Below are positions 1 to 10,857 of a stretch of 64,000 bases of DNA, piece after piece; the stretch's first letter is position 1; each line of letters starts with the position of its first letter. The position numbers and the translations under genes are program-made. Below the pieces are notes generated by a model. That model was given only the letters and a program-made list of their open reading frames with translations. It ran no database searches and had not been told where the DNA came from. This DNA comes from Haliclona indistincta (Eukaryota; Porifera; Demospongiae; Haplosclerida; Chalinidae): positions 12,966,313 through 13,030,312 of the forward strand of contig OZ024783.1 of assembly GCA_964017065.1 (NCBI GenBank), in the 5' to 3' direction.

Positions 1-998
1 AACTATGTTTAAAATGGCTAATACATACTGTTACTTATCGTCTGTATTGTTACATTAAGTATTCAAAGTACATTGTATATACATATTTAAGTACAAGTAC
101 ATCCATAAAACTGATATAGGACTTAAGTATAAGTACAAGTACGGCAAAATTGTACTTAGTACAAGTACCAATGTACTTGGCCCCAACCCTGACCGTAACG
201 TCACATGAACAGTAACATTGATGTCATGATACACGAACAAAAGAAATGGGAATTCTCATGCATATGCGTAGAGCTACTAGTTACATGAAATTAGTTCATT
301 TTGGCAGTCGTGTGCATGCTCAAGAGTGATGCGTGACTGGTGATTGCGCCGAATGCTTGAGACTTGACTGGTCTGTATTGCCATCCTCATAAAATTTATG
401 TAGCTTTACTGTCTTTCCACTCATAAAATAGTTTCTACATCTAGATTCATTAAAATATCACATGCATGCGCACAAAGTCTGGTGTACTACTCAGGCTACT
501 ATGATAATCTGACGGCTGGGGTTTGGAGCTCCTCCAATATTATAGTTGACATAATGCGTGAGACACAAGATTGAGTCTGAGCGGGTACACACCATTGTAA
601 CATGCTAATATAATGTGGATACCTCATCAGTATTGGAGTCTTTTCTACTGTCAAACTCTTGTCTTATCCAAACATGCATGTCATGACGGACACTAAGATC
701 TTCAATATCTCTCAATGATCTCATAAAATCACGATAAAGATTTAATGCATTGCGCCTGAGTAGAAACTAGAGCATTTACCTGTTTTAGTGTGAGAGCTGG
801 TTTTCCTCGATGAATCATTCCAGGTTACTCTAATTAAACGTACAATTTGAAATTAATGTTGAAACCACGCCCTCACAACCATAGCAACCAACAACCTTCA
901 CTTCGCGTAGTAAACACATTGCTGCCGAGAAAGCGAGCTCGATTGCGTAGTACGTATCGCTGTGGACCAGGTTTACGCTAAACACTTTATCTACGACT
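1..998. other. 5' flank of PACRG, no gene seen
   Basis: No reading frame here looks like a protein. Bases 55-190 carry several degenerate copies of an AAGTACAAGTAC/GTACTTGTAC motif, which is a simple local repeat. The last ~150 bases before the PACRG start codon are expected to hold its promoter and 5' UTR, but I see no TATA-like box or other element that I can name. Confidence 0.5.
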
Positions 999-2319
999 AT
1001 GTCTGCTGCTCTCGCTCATCCGCTCGACTCCTCGGGCGTGCACTCAAAGAGAAAATCGTTCTCTCCGCTAAAGGAATCAACACGTAGTCCGCATCAAGCA
1101 GCAGAGGGATTCACTACCAAGGCTTACATGAAAAACACAACGGTAAAAACTAATAAAAGTAATCTACTTTATAGTTATAATCGCTGTGTTTTATTTTTAC
1201 TGACTAGGTTCAATCTCCCCCAAAAGCTGGCGCCTTTCAGCCACGTCCGCAAAAACCTACAGATTTTAGAAAATTTTACGACAGAGGTGACTTTCCAATT
1301 GCTTTAGAGCACGACACAAAAGGCAACAAAATTGCATGGAAGGTGAGTTAACCAAGTTGTATTGAGTATGCTACTAACCAAGTTATAATAATTATAATAA
1401 TGTTTCAATTTGCATTTCTCTATCTTCTTCCAAAGGTTGAGATCGAGAAGTTAGACTACCATCACTATCTTCCTCTGTTCTTTGATGGACTCTGTGAGAC
1501 CAACCATCCATATGAGTTCTTTGCAAGACAAGGAGTCCATGACATGCTGGAACACGGAGGCAAGAAAATACTGCCCGTCATCCCTCAACTGATCATCCCG
1601 ATAAAAAGTAAAGCAATGCACACTGGTCTATAAAAATGAGAATAAGCTTTTAGACTCCAAAAGCACATGTGCACCGGCATGTTACTAGGTGCACGCACTT
1701 ATTAGTTCTTCCAAAAAGTAGTGAGATGTTTCTGAACCCTCAGCAATAATTATTATGTGCTGCACCTTCACCCTATTTTCTCTTTACTCCCTAGATGCCC
1801 TGAACACTCGTAATCCCAAGGTGATCTGCACAACTCTCAAGGTACTCCAGCATCTTGTAGTATCAGCAGAAATGGTCGGAGAGGCACTGGTACCGTACTA
1901 CAGACAAATACTACCCATACTCAACATCTACAAGCAAAGAAATTGTGAGTAATAACGTTCTTTATTATTAGTCTCACACATAATTCTGAGAGTAAAATAC
2001 ATTATTTTTGCCTTGTTGCCAAATTTGTGAAGTAAAATTTCGGTTATCAAAATTTATTGTGTTTGTGAATAATAATAATAATAGTTTTAGGTCTACCCAA
2101 GCTCCACCCAAAAGCTATCTGTACTATTGTCTAAAATGGATTTTTTTTGTGTTTATAGTGAACTCTGGTGATGGTATTGACTACAGTCAGCAAAAGAGAG
2201 AGAACATTGGAGATCTCATTCAAGAGACACTGGAAGCCTTTGAGATCCACGGAGGAGAAGATGCGTTTATCAATATCAAATACATGGTTCCAACTTACGA
2301 GTCTTGCTTGCTGAACTAG
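999..2319 (+). CDS. PACRG: Parkin co-regulated gene protein (PACRG), 5 exons
   Basis: PACRG is a microtubule inner-junction protein of cilia and flagella that helps join the A and B tubules of doublets. Exons are 999-1142, 1208-1342, 1436-1607, 1795-1944 and 2159-2319. All junctions are GT-AG and all phases agree, giving 253 aa, close to vertebrate PACRG. The unspaced family blocks are directly readable: [51 protein letters not shown], and the C-terminus [10 protein letters not shown]. The N-terminal ~50 residues are Ser/Lys-rich and variable, as in the family. The start ATG at 999 opens exon 1 and is the first in-frame Met. The gene converges on the hypothetical minus-strand gene ending at 2521, only ~200 bp away. 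Confidence 0.96.
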
Positions 2320-2492
2320 ACTATATGCACTGGTCCATTGTATAACATCTTCACTTCTCACTTTTTCCTAGCACTTTAACTATCCTACATTAACTGCATA
2401 CTATTTATTGCAGAGAGTTGCTATTATTGTTTTGTTAACACCTGCGTAATGGAGTAAGGAGGTTGTCAACATTAATCATTACTTGAAGTGAC

Positions 2493-2498
2493 AATAAA
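2493..2498 (+). terminator. Poly(A) signal of PACRG
   Basis: AATAAA lies ~175 bp after the PACRG stop and ~25 bp before the stop of the convergent minus-strand gene. The two 3' ends therefore probably touch or overlap. Confidence 0.55.
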
Positions 2499-2520
2499 AA
2501 CTGGAAATAATCTGAATACA

Positions 2521-3492
2521 TCAGACCAATGGTGATTCAGTTCCTGAGCTGTACATGGATAAGGGTGTAAGACATGAAATTTGTGGTCGTGATTTGTAAG
2601 CTCTCTCTAAAACAGTCACGGACTGAGCCGGTGTCATTGTAGTGTAGCCATTGCGAGCTAGCTGTATCAGTGAAGTAGATTTCTCTATGTGAGGCATTAT
2701 AGTGCAGTCTTGTCTATGGTGGCGGAGGACATGACACGATGCTGTTCTAGGCAGCTTCTGAGGAGATTCAGGACGAGAGGTGGAAATCTTCTCTACTGTA
2801 GTATGTCTTCTTGGTTTGATCAAGGATCTCCGATACTCTAAGTCAAGCTTTTTCAGTAATCGCTGATACGGTGTTTCTAACATGAGGTCAAAGTCACTGC
2901 ATAGTTCTGTACTCGAATGCACAGCCATTCTTGATTCCTCTTCTCTCTTCATTTTATCCATTGCTGGCTGCATGCGTCTAGTGGTTGCAACAACGTCCAA
3001 AAATTCAAACAGTTTTAGGCATCCTGGCGTCTGTAGTCGCCTAGCCATTCCTTGCAGCACATGTTGTATTCTTAGAGGAGCAGACACTCTGTCAATCACG
3101 CGCAGTACGCGAAGAACACTCTCCTTGTTCGCCTGAAGACCGAGAACTGTTGCTTCACCCGCCTCATTTTCGAAAGCCGCCCTAGCTGACGAAATTACCG
3201 AGAAACTAAGCGTTCTTTGCTTTAGATGACGCAAAGCAGACTTGATCACTAGCGCGTTGTATTCGTATGTGTGGTTATTGAAGATTCGATGGAGATCTTT
3301 AGCCAAGATTCGAAGGTTCAACCATGAAACAATTTCTCTGTCAGTGATGAGATTTCCTCGTCTGTCTAGCTTTTTCATTGCTCTGTTGAATAGATCTCCA
3401 TCGTATCCAAGAGAGGTGGCTAAGATACGCAGCTCCCTCAATGAGTAACACCCTCTTGTGGTCGGGAAAGCAGGATCCAGCAAGCAGCTCAT
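2521..3492 (-). CDS. Hypothetical protein with EF-hand-like N-terminus, single exon
   Basis: This is an intronless 323-codon frame, which is long for chance at this base composition. I do not recognise the family. Residues ~40-60 (KKLDRRGNLITDREIVSWL) look like half of a degenerate EF-hand: D-x-x-G-x-L-I spacing followed by an amphipathic helix. The acidic calcium ligands are incomplete, so calcium binding is doubtful. The middle (~100-200) is helical and rich in Arg and Leu. The last ~100 residues are basic, Ser/Pro-rich and probably disordered. There is no signal peptide or membrane segment. It starts ~170 bp from the divergent homeodomain/HMG gene and ends next to PACRG. A cilium-related role is possible from the neighbour, but this is inference only. 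Confidence 0.7.
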   Translation of the reverse strand: MSCLLDPAFPTTRGCYSLRELRILATSLGYDGDLFNRAMKKLDRRGNLITDREIVSWLNLRILAKDLHRIFNNHTYEYNALVIKSALRHLKQRTLSFSVISSARAAFENEAGEATVLGLQANKESVLRVLRVIDRVSAPLRIQHVLQGMARRLQTPGCLKLFEFLDVVATTRRMQPAMDKMKREEESRMAVHSSTELCSDFDLMLETPYQRLLKKLDLEYRRSLIKPRRHTTVEKISTSRPESPQKLPRTASCHVLRHHRQDCTIMPHIEKSTSLIQLARNGYTTMTPAQSVTVLERAYKSRPQISCLTPLSMYSSGTESPLV

Positions 3493-3662
3493 AGGTAGCT
3501 AGTGGTTCTGCAAATAAACGAGCCCCGCCCATTCAACATTTTTGTGGCTTTTAACGCATGCGCAGTTGAATTTGAACGAGCAGCTGGCACAAATTTTATG
3601 CCACCGCGAGAAAAATCCTTCTCTTTGGAACTTTTTGGAGCGAATTTTTATCACAACTACCC
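3493..3662. promoter_or_regulatory. Short bidirectional promoter region
   Basis: About 170 bp separates the start codons of two divergent genes, the hypothetical minus-strand protein and the homeodomain/HMG gene. It must hold both 5' UTRs and core promoters. No TATA box or named element is obvious. The short spacing suggests shared control, which is inference. Confidence 0.5.
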
Positions 3663-6600
3663 ATGGATCAGACTCTAGTCGAGCCGATTCTCGACGGCAG
3701 CCGCAAAGGACGTAAGTTGTAAAGTGAGATTTACATGTGCGCGGGAAGTTGGCGATCGGCCATATGTGTGAGCCTGGGCCCCTCCCCGTGCTCCTCTGAG
3801 TGGAAACAGAGCGCGTGGCTGCTAGATGCCATGATGCAGAGTGTTGCTCTCGTCCAGGTCAATCACTTTTCACGGATGCACAGCGAATGATTCTGCTGAA
3901 GTATTTCGATGAATATGGCATGACATCGACTCACAGACGCAATCTCGAGCTCATGGCGAGATGTGCTGGTGAAGTGGGAACATCAATAGACAAAGTCAAG
4001 GTAGGAGGATGATGATCCAATGCTCTGGTGCACTCCACTATGATAGTGCTGTACACACAATCACTAGCAGCATAACAGTTGATCCATGCTATCACCACTA
4101 TAGTCCATGATTGCTATTACTGCCATTGTTCTTGGCTCTAGAATTGGATTGGATCAGAAGCTGTCAAAAGAAAGAGAAAGGCGGGAATACTACCACTGCC
4201 AAAATTTGAGTTTTCAAAAGTATGTACATTATATTTTAGTACTTGCAGAGTACAGTATTATACAAAAATTAATAATAATGTTTGTGAACTTCATTCTCAG
4301 ATTTGTATCGGATGATTGATTAGCAGAAATTGTCTCATAATAATTGTAGTCTTTTGCTTTTCGTCACAGGGAACTCCTGAATTGAAAGTGGCTACACCTC
4401 CACCCAGCAAGAAGATACGAAGAGTTAATGGCTACAACTTGTTTTTCTCTGAATATGTTCAGAGTCATCCGGAGATAGGCACAGGTATGGAAGCTTATAA
4501 TGCTAAATACAGCCACAGTTTTAGAAACTTAGAATGCTGTAGCAGTATTTAATCCTAATCACGATAAACTGGTGAAAAATAATTATTAACAGTTGAGACC
4601 TGATTGAATAGAATCAAATTTTTATGCAAATATGACATTATTACGAATCAGGATATGAACGTAATAGAGAAAATGGTTAACCAAAAGTGGATATTTTTGA
4701 ACACAAAGAAGGGATCAGTATGAAACCAGTTGGGCAGTTGATTCCAAAACTCTTATAGTGCTTGAGAATAATGGAAGAACGATGAAAAGCATTTATTTTA
4801 GAAGTGTGAGCATCAACGAAAGTCAACTGAACAATACAACGATTTGAACAGAATGTTATTTCACCAGTACCTTGGAGAGGCGGATTTCTCTTAAAAATCA
4901 GTTTTTTAGTGCTGCTTTGGTGTCCAAAAATTGCTCACAGAGGGCTTAAGATTTCAAAATTTATGAGGCACGTAAGAATTTACGAGACATGTACTTACTA
5001 AAAGCTTTCATTTGTAGGAAAGTTTCTCCTATAAACCCTGATCACTTTGTTTTGTAAGCAATGTAGTTTACTGTACTGTGTAGATTTTTTTTGTGGTCGA
5101 GTACAGATTTTATCTGTTTTAGATTTCAGAGAGAGAAATGCTATGGTAGCTCAGAAGTGGGCGGAGCTTAGCGAGGAGGAGAGAAAACAATGGGGAGCTA
5201 AAGCTGAGGCAGTGTGTAGCTCATCCATACAGGTATGCTGAGCTTTGTTACAGCTTTTTAAGCTTCATAAAGCTTTCAGTTTGTTACTGTACCTCACAAA
5301 CTCTGTATTGCATAATAATTATTTTTTTATTGTTTACTATTGTTATTGCATTATTATTTGTTTTTGTTATTGGATTCTAAATATACAATTCTGCCAATTT
5401 TTGTACACAATCTAGCTAATCAAAACAAGGCTATTCTGAACCTGTTTAAACATTGTATACAATCTACATCTTGTGTGTACATGATTACAACGATTCTAGA
5501 ACAGTCTTGTATAGACAATTTGCACATAATAATTATGAGTTCCAGCTCTGTGTTGGGAGTGGTTGGGCACAGAAGGGTGAGTATTTGTAGTGGTCTGGGT
5601 GAGTGGTTGGGAATATTACAAATCTTGATACAAAATTGTTACTGTCTCTTGTAGCGCGGCGATGTAGAGAAGACCTATCACCCAATCACTACTGTACACT
5701 CTTGCCTACCAAGTATACTGAGTTGAAAATGGTCTACAAACTTATACTTGATAGGAAATTCGTATACTTGGTAGGCAAGAATGTACAGTAGCTAGTGATT
5801 GGGAGATAGGTCTTCTCCACATCGCCGCGCTACGAGACAGTAACAATTTAGCATGCTGCAGCTACACCTGTTACACCAACAAGGTTTATAAAGCTGCATA
5901 ATTTGCAAACTCCTGTGATGACACTCGTCAGCTCACCGTGCACCAAACCACTCACTGAACAGGCTGAACCACCTACTGTACCGTACGCCAAACCACCAAC
6001 AAGGCAGTGTAAATCTATATATCCTATGAAGTGGGAAAGGTGCTGTATTATTGTAATTTCTTGTCTCAGGAATACAACCAGCAGCAGACTCACATCACTA
6101 CCATCTCACCAGTGAATGATCCAGTACTGCTGTCAACCACTTCACCAATGTCAGTAGTAGCAGATGAGAGCCTCATTGAAAGAACATTACTGTCTTTACA
6201 AGAAAAGGTACAGAAAGGGAGAGAGTTTGACATTATTTTGACTGTTACCACACTAATCAGTAGTGCAACTACTATGGAGGCGGTTGCCTCTTCGCTTTTG
6301 CCAAAAGTTAGTCTTACCTACCATTAGTTAGCTTACGTGTCTCGTAAATTAAAATTGGATGCTTTTCCTCTTCTCACAATCCTTGTTACGCCCATGCTAA
6401 TAATATTCCGCTCATTGCAACTTGTTCTGTTGAAATATTGCTCAAACTGTGAGGCAGGCAAAGTGATCTAATACAAATTAAAAATCCCACATACCGTAAA
6501 CATCAAATTTTTCACGTTTTTGTCAAATTTTGACATTTTCATGGGTCAAAGTAATGTAAATTTATGGGATTCTGCAAAAAATTCAAGCTTGAGAGCACCC

Positions 6601-7667
6601 ACGAAAAGTACGCAAATGTTTCATACACAGAATGTTTCACGTTAACAGTACATTATTATAATCGCCTAGAGCATTTATCTGGCACGATAGTCGATATGTT
6701 TTCATGTGTCAAGTAATTTTCTCTCATTCATGTAGTTTGATTTACTGGAGCAGATGGGGTTTGAAGGATATGGTGTCGTGGTCAGTACTAGTGCTCTGCA
6801 GACGCATCTGTTGGCTACTACTAAAGGACGTGGCTTCCACAAGGCTAGACAACAAGCCGGCAAGCCACTGGAGAACCCTCTCATTGGATACGTATTCTCA
6901 GAAGCATGTTAGTACTTAGAATAACACTTAGTCAAATTCTACACTGGTTTACATATGACGCAATCATTTACGCTGCGTTGAGTTGCTATTTCAAATTGTA
7001 TTGCAACGTGACGCAGAAACAGATCAAATTTCTATATCTGTGTTGCATTGACACAACGTAGCGTAAGCCACTGCGTGTCACATTGTAAAACAGCCTTTAA
7101 AAATGTGCAGATTAGAAAAATTAATTTCATGAGGCTTAATGTTTGTGTACCGAGAGCATTGGGTTAATGGGTTCTAATAAAATTTTCCACATAAGAATAA
7201 AAGCTCAGTAAAATATTTTGAACCTTTGTTTTTCGTACTGTAATTACGTGTGGTTTATTCTGTAGCCTCTCCTACTGGCGTAACTGGTTCAGGCAGTCTG
7301 ACCAACTCTCCTGCTAGCAGCCAGCGAGCGAGTGGCGGCAAGAAGAGTGATGGTAACCTGGAGACAATGCAGAAGAGTGTCATGAGCGCATTTGCTGTAA
7401 AATACAGTAAGCAACAGATGGGACACCAGTTAGTCATTCTGTATTCATTTCACCAATGGCAACCCAATCACTCACTCTCTCACTCAATTAGTCACTCTTT
7501 CACTCACTCACTCACTCACTCACTCACTCACTCACTCACTCACTCACTCACTCACTCACTCACTCACTCACTCACTCACTCACTCACTCTTTCTCTCTCT
7601 CTCTCTCTCACTCACTCACTCACTCACTCACTCACTCACTCACTCACTCACTCACTCACTCACTCAC

Positions 7668-7707
<40 letters not shown>

Positions 7708-8696
7708 ACTCACTCATTCACTTACTCATTCAATTAGTCACTCTTTCTCTCACTCACTCGCCCACTCTCTCTCACTCATTCACCCTCCCTCCTCCTCTCT
7801 CTTTTATCAGAAGTTGCTACTGGTCGATCAGAGCTATCATTCACTAACCCAGACCAGCTTGGTGTCCACGTGTATGGAATGCCTCCTGGTGTGCCCTTCC
7901 ACTCTCCTCTCCTCTATAATCAACAGCAGCTGCAACAGATACTGGCTAACCTCGAGAAAATTATCTTTATAAAGGTTAGTTACAAAGCAAATTCACCAAT
8001 AGAGTACTTTTTTGGATATGAATTGTCGTACTGGATTTATAATTACTGTACGACGAGAAATTTCTGTGGGCATACATTTCGCAGATTGAGCAATCCAGCT
8101 CTAAACGCTATAATTATTTTGTGGATAATAATTTTCGCAGGGCGGGTTGGCTGTGGTCTTGATCTCGATCGCAGATTCGCCTATGCTGTCCTGGGATAAT
8201 TTCAGCAAGCAATACCAGCCATTTGCTTGTCTCTCCCATGATGTAGTGGTCCTATTTTACTGGCAGAAATAAGCATTTTGAGGTCGCGTGAAGCGAACAC
8301 GTGAAAATGGGACATCAAAAACCGTGTGGGTCCTCATTGCTGTGCGTGCTGCCATCACCAGGCAAAGTGCAGACGTCTAAACTAATGCAACGCAACAGTA
8401 GCTTATCTATTTGCTGCTCTGAGTACAAGTATGCATAGTGTATTAGTATAGTAACTAAACTTCACCGTCCTTAATGAGTGTTTGCCAAGGTAAATAAGGT
8501 TTGGTTGAGACCGCGAAATTTATATAACCGCAAAACTTTCTCGTCATACGTAATTTTGTGATGCGGTTGTTGTGTAGAAAATTCTCACCTACTTAGGAAT
8601 TTTTCAAAAACCACAGAACATCAGCATTCAATGTTCTGTAAAATAACAAATAATTATCGTAGCAAAATTCTCATGCAGGAAACAGCTCTGATTATT

Positions 8697-8773
<77 letters not shown>

Positions 8774-8912
8774 TTCTCCCCACTCCCTCCCCCACCCACA
8801 CACTCTCTTGCACCCTATTCTTTCTCAGGAGGACAATTCTCTAACAGAAGTAGAAATTCCAGCAGACACTGTCACTTCACTGGTTGAGCTGAATGAGACA
8901 CCTAACCAATAA
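3663..8912 (+). CDS. Atypical homeodomain + HMG-box protein, about 10-11 exons
   Basis: Probable nuclear DNA-binding protein. Exons I can phase are 3663-3711, 3858-4000, 4142-4219, 4370-4484, 5123-5232, 6070-6306, 6736-6907, 7266-7406, 7811-7974 and 8829-8912. All are GT-AG and give ~430 aa. Residues ~17-80 form a homeodomain (TDAQRMILLKYFDEYGMT, then helix 3 with VKNWIGSEAVKRKRK). The recognition helix has W-I-G-S where most homeodomains have W-F-x-N, so the key Asn is Ser. Residues ~105-162 form an HMG box (VNGYNLFFSEY ... KWAELSEEERKQWG). The rest is Gln/Ser/Pro-rich with a conserved-looking block in 6736-6907. An extra proline-rich exon from 5852 is possible, but I could not find a phase-compatible donor. 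Introns hold a foldback element and two microsatellites. I do not recognise a named orthologue. Confidence 0.85.
5634..5848. repeat. Foldback MITE in an intron of the homeodomain/HMG gene
   Basis: Two ~80 bp arms form an inverted repeat around a ~45 bp loop. The left arm runs from AATTGTTACTGTCTC through GCGCGGCGATGTAGAGAAG. The right arm ends CGCGCTACGAGACAGTAAC. No coding capacity. The right end lies only 3-4 bases before the possible acceptor of the uncertain proline-rich exon, so it may affect splicing. Confidence 0.85.
7450..7795. repeat. (TCAC)n / (TC)n compound microsatellite
   Basis: About 350 bp of TCAC repeats interspersed with pure TC runs fill most of the intron between exons 7266-7406 and 7811-7974. 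The continuous Ser/His/Leu reading frame through it is an artefact of the 4-bp unit. Confidence 0.97.
8694..8770. repeat. (CA)n microsatellite
   Basis: A short CT run followed by ~30 CA units lies in the last intron of the homeodomain/HMG gene, close to the acceptor at 8828. It may form part of the polypyrimidine context. Confidence 0.97.
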
Positions 8913-8913
8913 A
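8908..8913 (+). terminator. Poly(A) signal overlapping the stop codon
   Basis: AATAAA overlaps the TAA stop (8910-8912) of the homeodomain/HMG gene. If used, the 3' UTR would be only ~15-30 bases. Another signal further down cannot be excluded. Confidence 0.4.
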
Positions 8914-9509
8914 TCACATGATAAACTGAGACAGAGACTCTCTTGTATTTTACCAGTTGTGCAGCTGGACATTGAACAATATGCATCACAAATCATCAAC
9001 TGAATAATTTTACTGTATCTTTTGACGGCACTTCTTCTGTTATCTCTATAAGTGAAAAAATTATGCTCCTTCGTTGGCCCGATAGGTAGTCAGGGCAGGT
9101 GGACTAGCTAGCATGCATGAAGTTGGTGACATGCATACTGGGCTTTGGCTGCAGCTCACGTGATGTAGCCACACCCACTGGATTAAGTCAACACTGCGGT
9201 CACGTGGAGACTGGAGAGTGTAAACTTCCCAAGCTAGCTAGAGAACCACGAAGAGTTGTAGAGCGAAGATGTATCTGACCCCAGAATGAATTGAAAGCTT
9301 ATTCTTTCTCTTTCGCAACCACTTGTTCGCCACTTCACCATGTTTACTAAGAGGAAGAAGACCCTTCGTCCGAGTCAGGGGTCCGAGCTCGAGTATGTGT
9401 GATAGTTTTAGTTCGCCGTTGTAACATTGCTTGGAGTAGTACACTGGTCCAAGATGTTCTTGCAATGTAAGATGGGGAAAGTTGTATGATGATGATCTCC
9501 CAATACTTG
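8914..9509. other. Intergenic, no gene supported
   Basis: A 75-codon minus-strand frame (9238-9465) is the only open stretch and resembles no family I know. The DNA just before the minisatellite is otherwise unremarkable. Confidence 0.4.
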
Positions 9510-9965
9510 CTTCAAGTTAAGCTGCTGTTGCTTCGCATCCTCTGGTAGAGGACGTGATCACGGCTCAGTGTTGATGTTGTTGATGTAAGCTGCTGCTGCT
9601 GCTTCACATCCTCTTGGTAGAGGACCTTGGTCACGGCTCAGTGTTGATGTAAGCTGCTTCACATCCTCTTGGTAGAGGACCTTGATCACGACTCAGTGTT
9701 GATGTAAGCTGCTTCACATCCTCTGGTAGAGGACCTTGATCGCAGCTCAGTGTTGATGTAAGCTGCTTCACATCCTCTGGTAGAGGACCTTGATCGCAGC
9801 TCAGTGTTGATGTAAGCTGCTTCACATCCTCTGGTAGAGGACCTTGATCGCAGCTCAGTGTTGATGTTGTTGATGTAAGCTAGCTGCTACTTCACATCCT
9901 CTGGTAGAGGACCTTGATCACAGCTCAGTGTTGATGTTGTTGATGTAAGCTAGCTGCTACTTCAC
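9510..9965. repeat. Minisatellite, 54-bp unit
   Basis: About seven to eight head-to-tail copies of a unit containing AGCTGCTTCACATCCTCTGG and CTCAGTGTTGATGTA. Central copies (9640-9850) are nearly identical at 54 bp. Outer copies carry small insertions such as an extra GTTGATGTTGATG. Because 54 is divisible by 3, the minus strand keeps an 18-residue periodic frame open over the central copies. A stray unit fragment recurs at ~10172-10200. Confidence 0.93.
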
Positions 9966-10326
9966 TCATGTCTCTTAATCTCCAGTCTCTGTCCATTGTC
10001 CCTGACACCAGCAGGCCGTACAGTGGACGTTACAGTTGGCGTAACCAATAATTGACTAGTTGACCAATTGAGAATTTGACAAAACGGGGACAAGCCGCCA
10101 GCAAGGAAAGGATGATTCTTGGCTGTGAGAAACAAAATGTTATGATGATAAACTGCAGGGATGGGCAGGCGGGACCTTGATCACGGCTCAGTGTTGATGT
10201 TGCCTCTGGTGAGTATTATAGTTGAAATCCAATCTTGTATATTACCATTATGCTTTCTTTGTAGCATCCTTTTGAGGTGATGATTATAATCTGGATCAGG
10301 ATTTACACATAAGGTGAAATATTTAT
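9966..10326. other. Intergenic spacer between two tandem repeats
   Basis: I see no gene. Bases 10172-10200 repeat the phrase ACCTTGATCACGGCTCAGTG from the minisatellite, so this spacer probably arose from the same repeat locus. Confidence 0.4.
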
Positions 10327-10328
10327 GC

Positions 10329-10360
<32 letters not shown>

Positions 10361-10645
10361 CGTGTGTGTCTGTGTGTGACTGTGTGTGTGTGTGTGTGTG
10401 TGCGTGTGTGTGACTGTGTGTGTGTGCGTGTGTTTGTGTGTGTGTGTGTGACTGTGTGTGTGTGTGACTGTGTGTGTGACTGTGTGTGTGTGTGACTGTG
10501 TGTGTGTGTGTGACTGTGTGTGTGTGTGTGTGACTGTGTGTGTGTGTGACTGTGTGTGTGTGACTGTGTGTGTGTGTGTGACTGTGTGTGTGTGACTGTG
10601 TGTGTGTGTGACTGTGTGTGTGTGTGTGACTGTGTGTGTGCGTGC
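10327..10645. repeat. (GT)n array with periodic GACTGTG interruptions
   Basis: About 320 bp of GT dinucleotides broken at fairly regular intervals (mostly 16-24 bp) by a GAC step, giving a higher-order pattern of (GT)n-GACTGTG. The left edge also carries GCGTGCGTG variants. The reading frame of Thr/His on the minus strand is a repeat artefact. Confidence 0.96.
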
Positions 10646-10857
10646 TCACAGTGGTTTCATGTCTTTCCAAGAAAGTTGGAGAAACCATTAAAATCTTTCG
10701 TTAGCATTTCTGGTGCGAGTTAACGAACAATTATTATGAACTATGCGAGTTAACGATTCGTAAATGTATGTACCGGTACGGTCTAATACACATTAAGCTC
10801 TGCCCCTAAGCCCTTATAGCTGCTCGCACAACTTGTGAGCCAAGGCGTTGCAGCGCT

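Noticed and set aside
7250..7972. 240-codon plus-strand frame rich in Ser, His and Leu
   Set aside because: It reads straight through the (TCAC)n/(TC)n microsatellite. The real exons on both sides join better by splicing out 7407-7810, with the downstream exon in a different frame.
10323..10688. 121-codon Thr/His frame on the minus strand
   Set aside because: Pure product of the GT array; no complexity outside the repeat.
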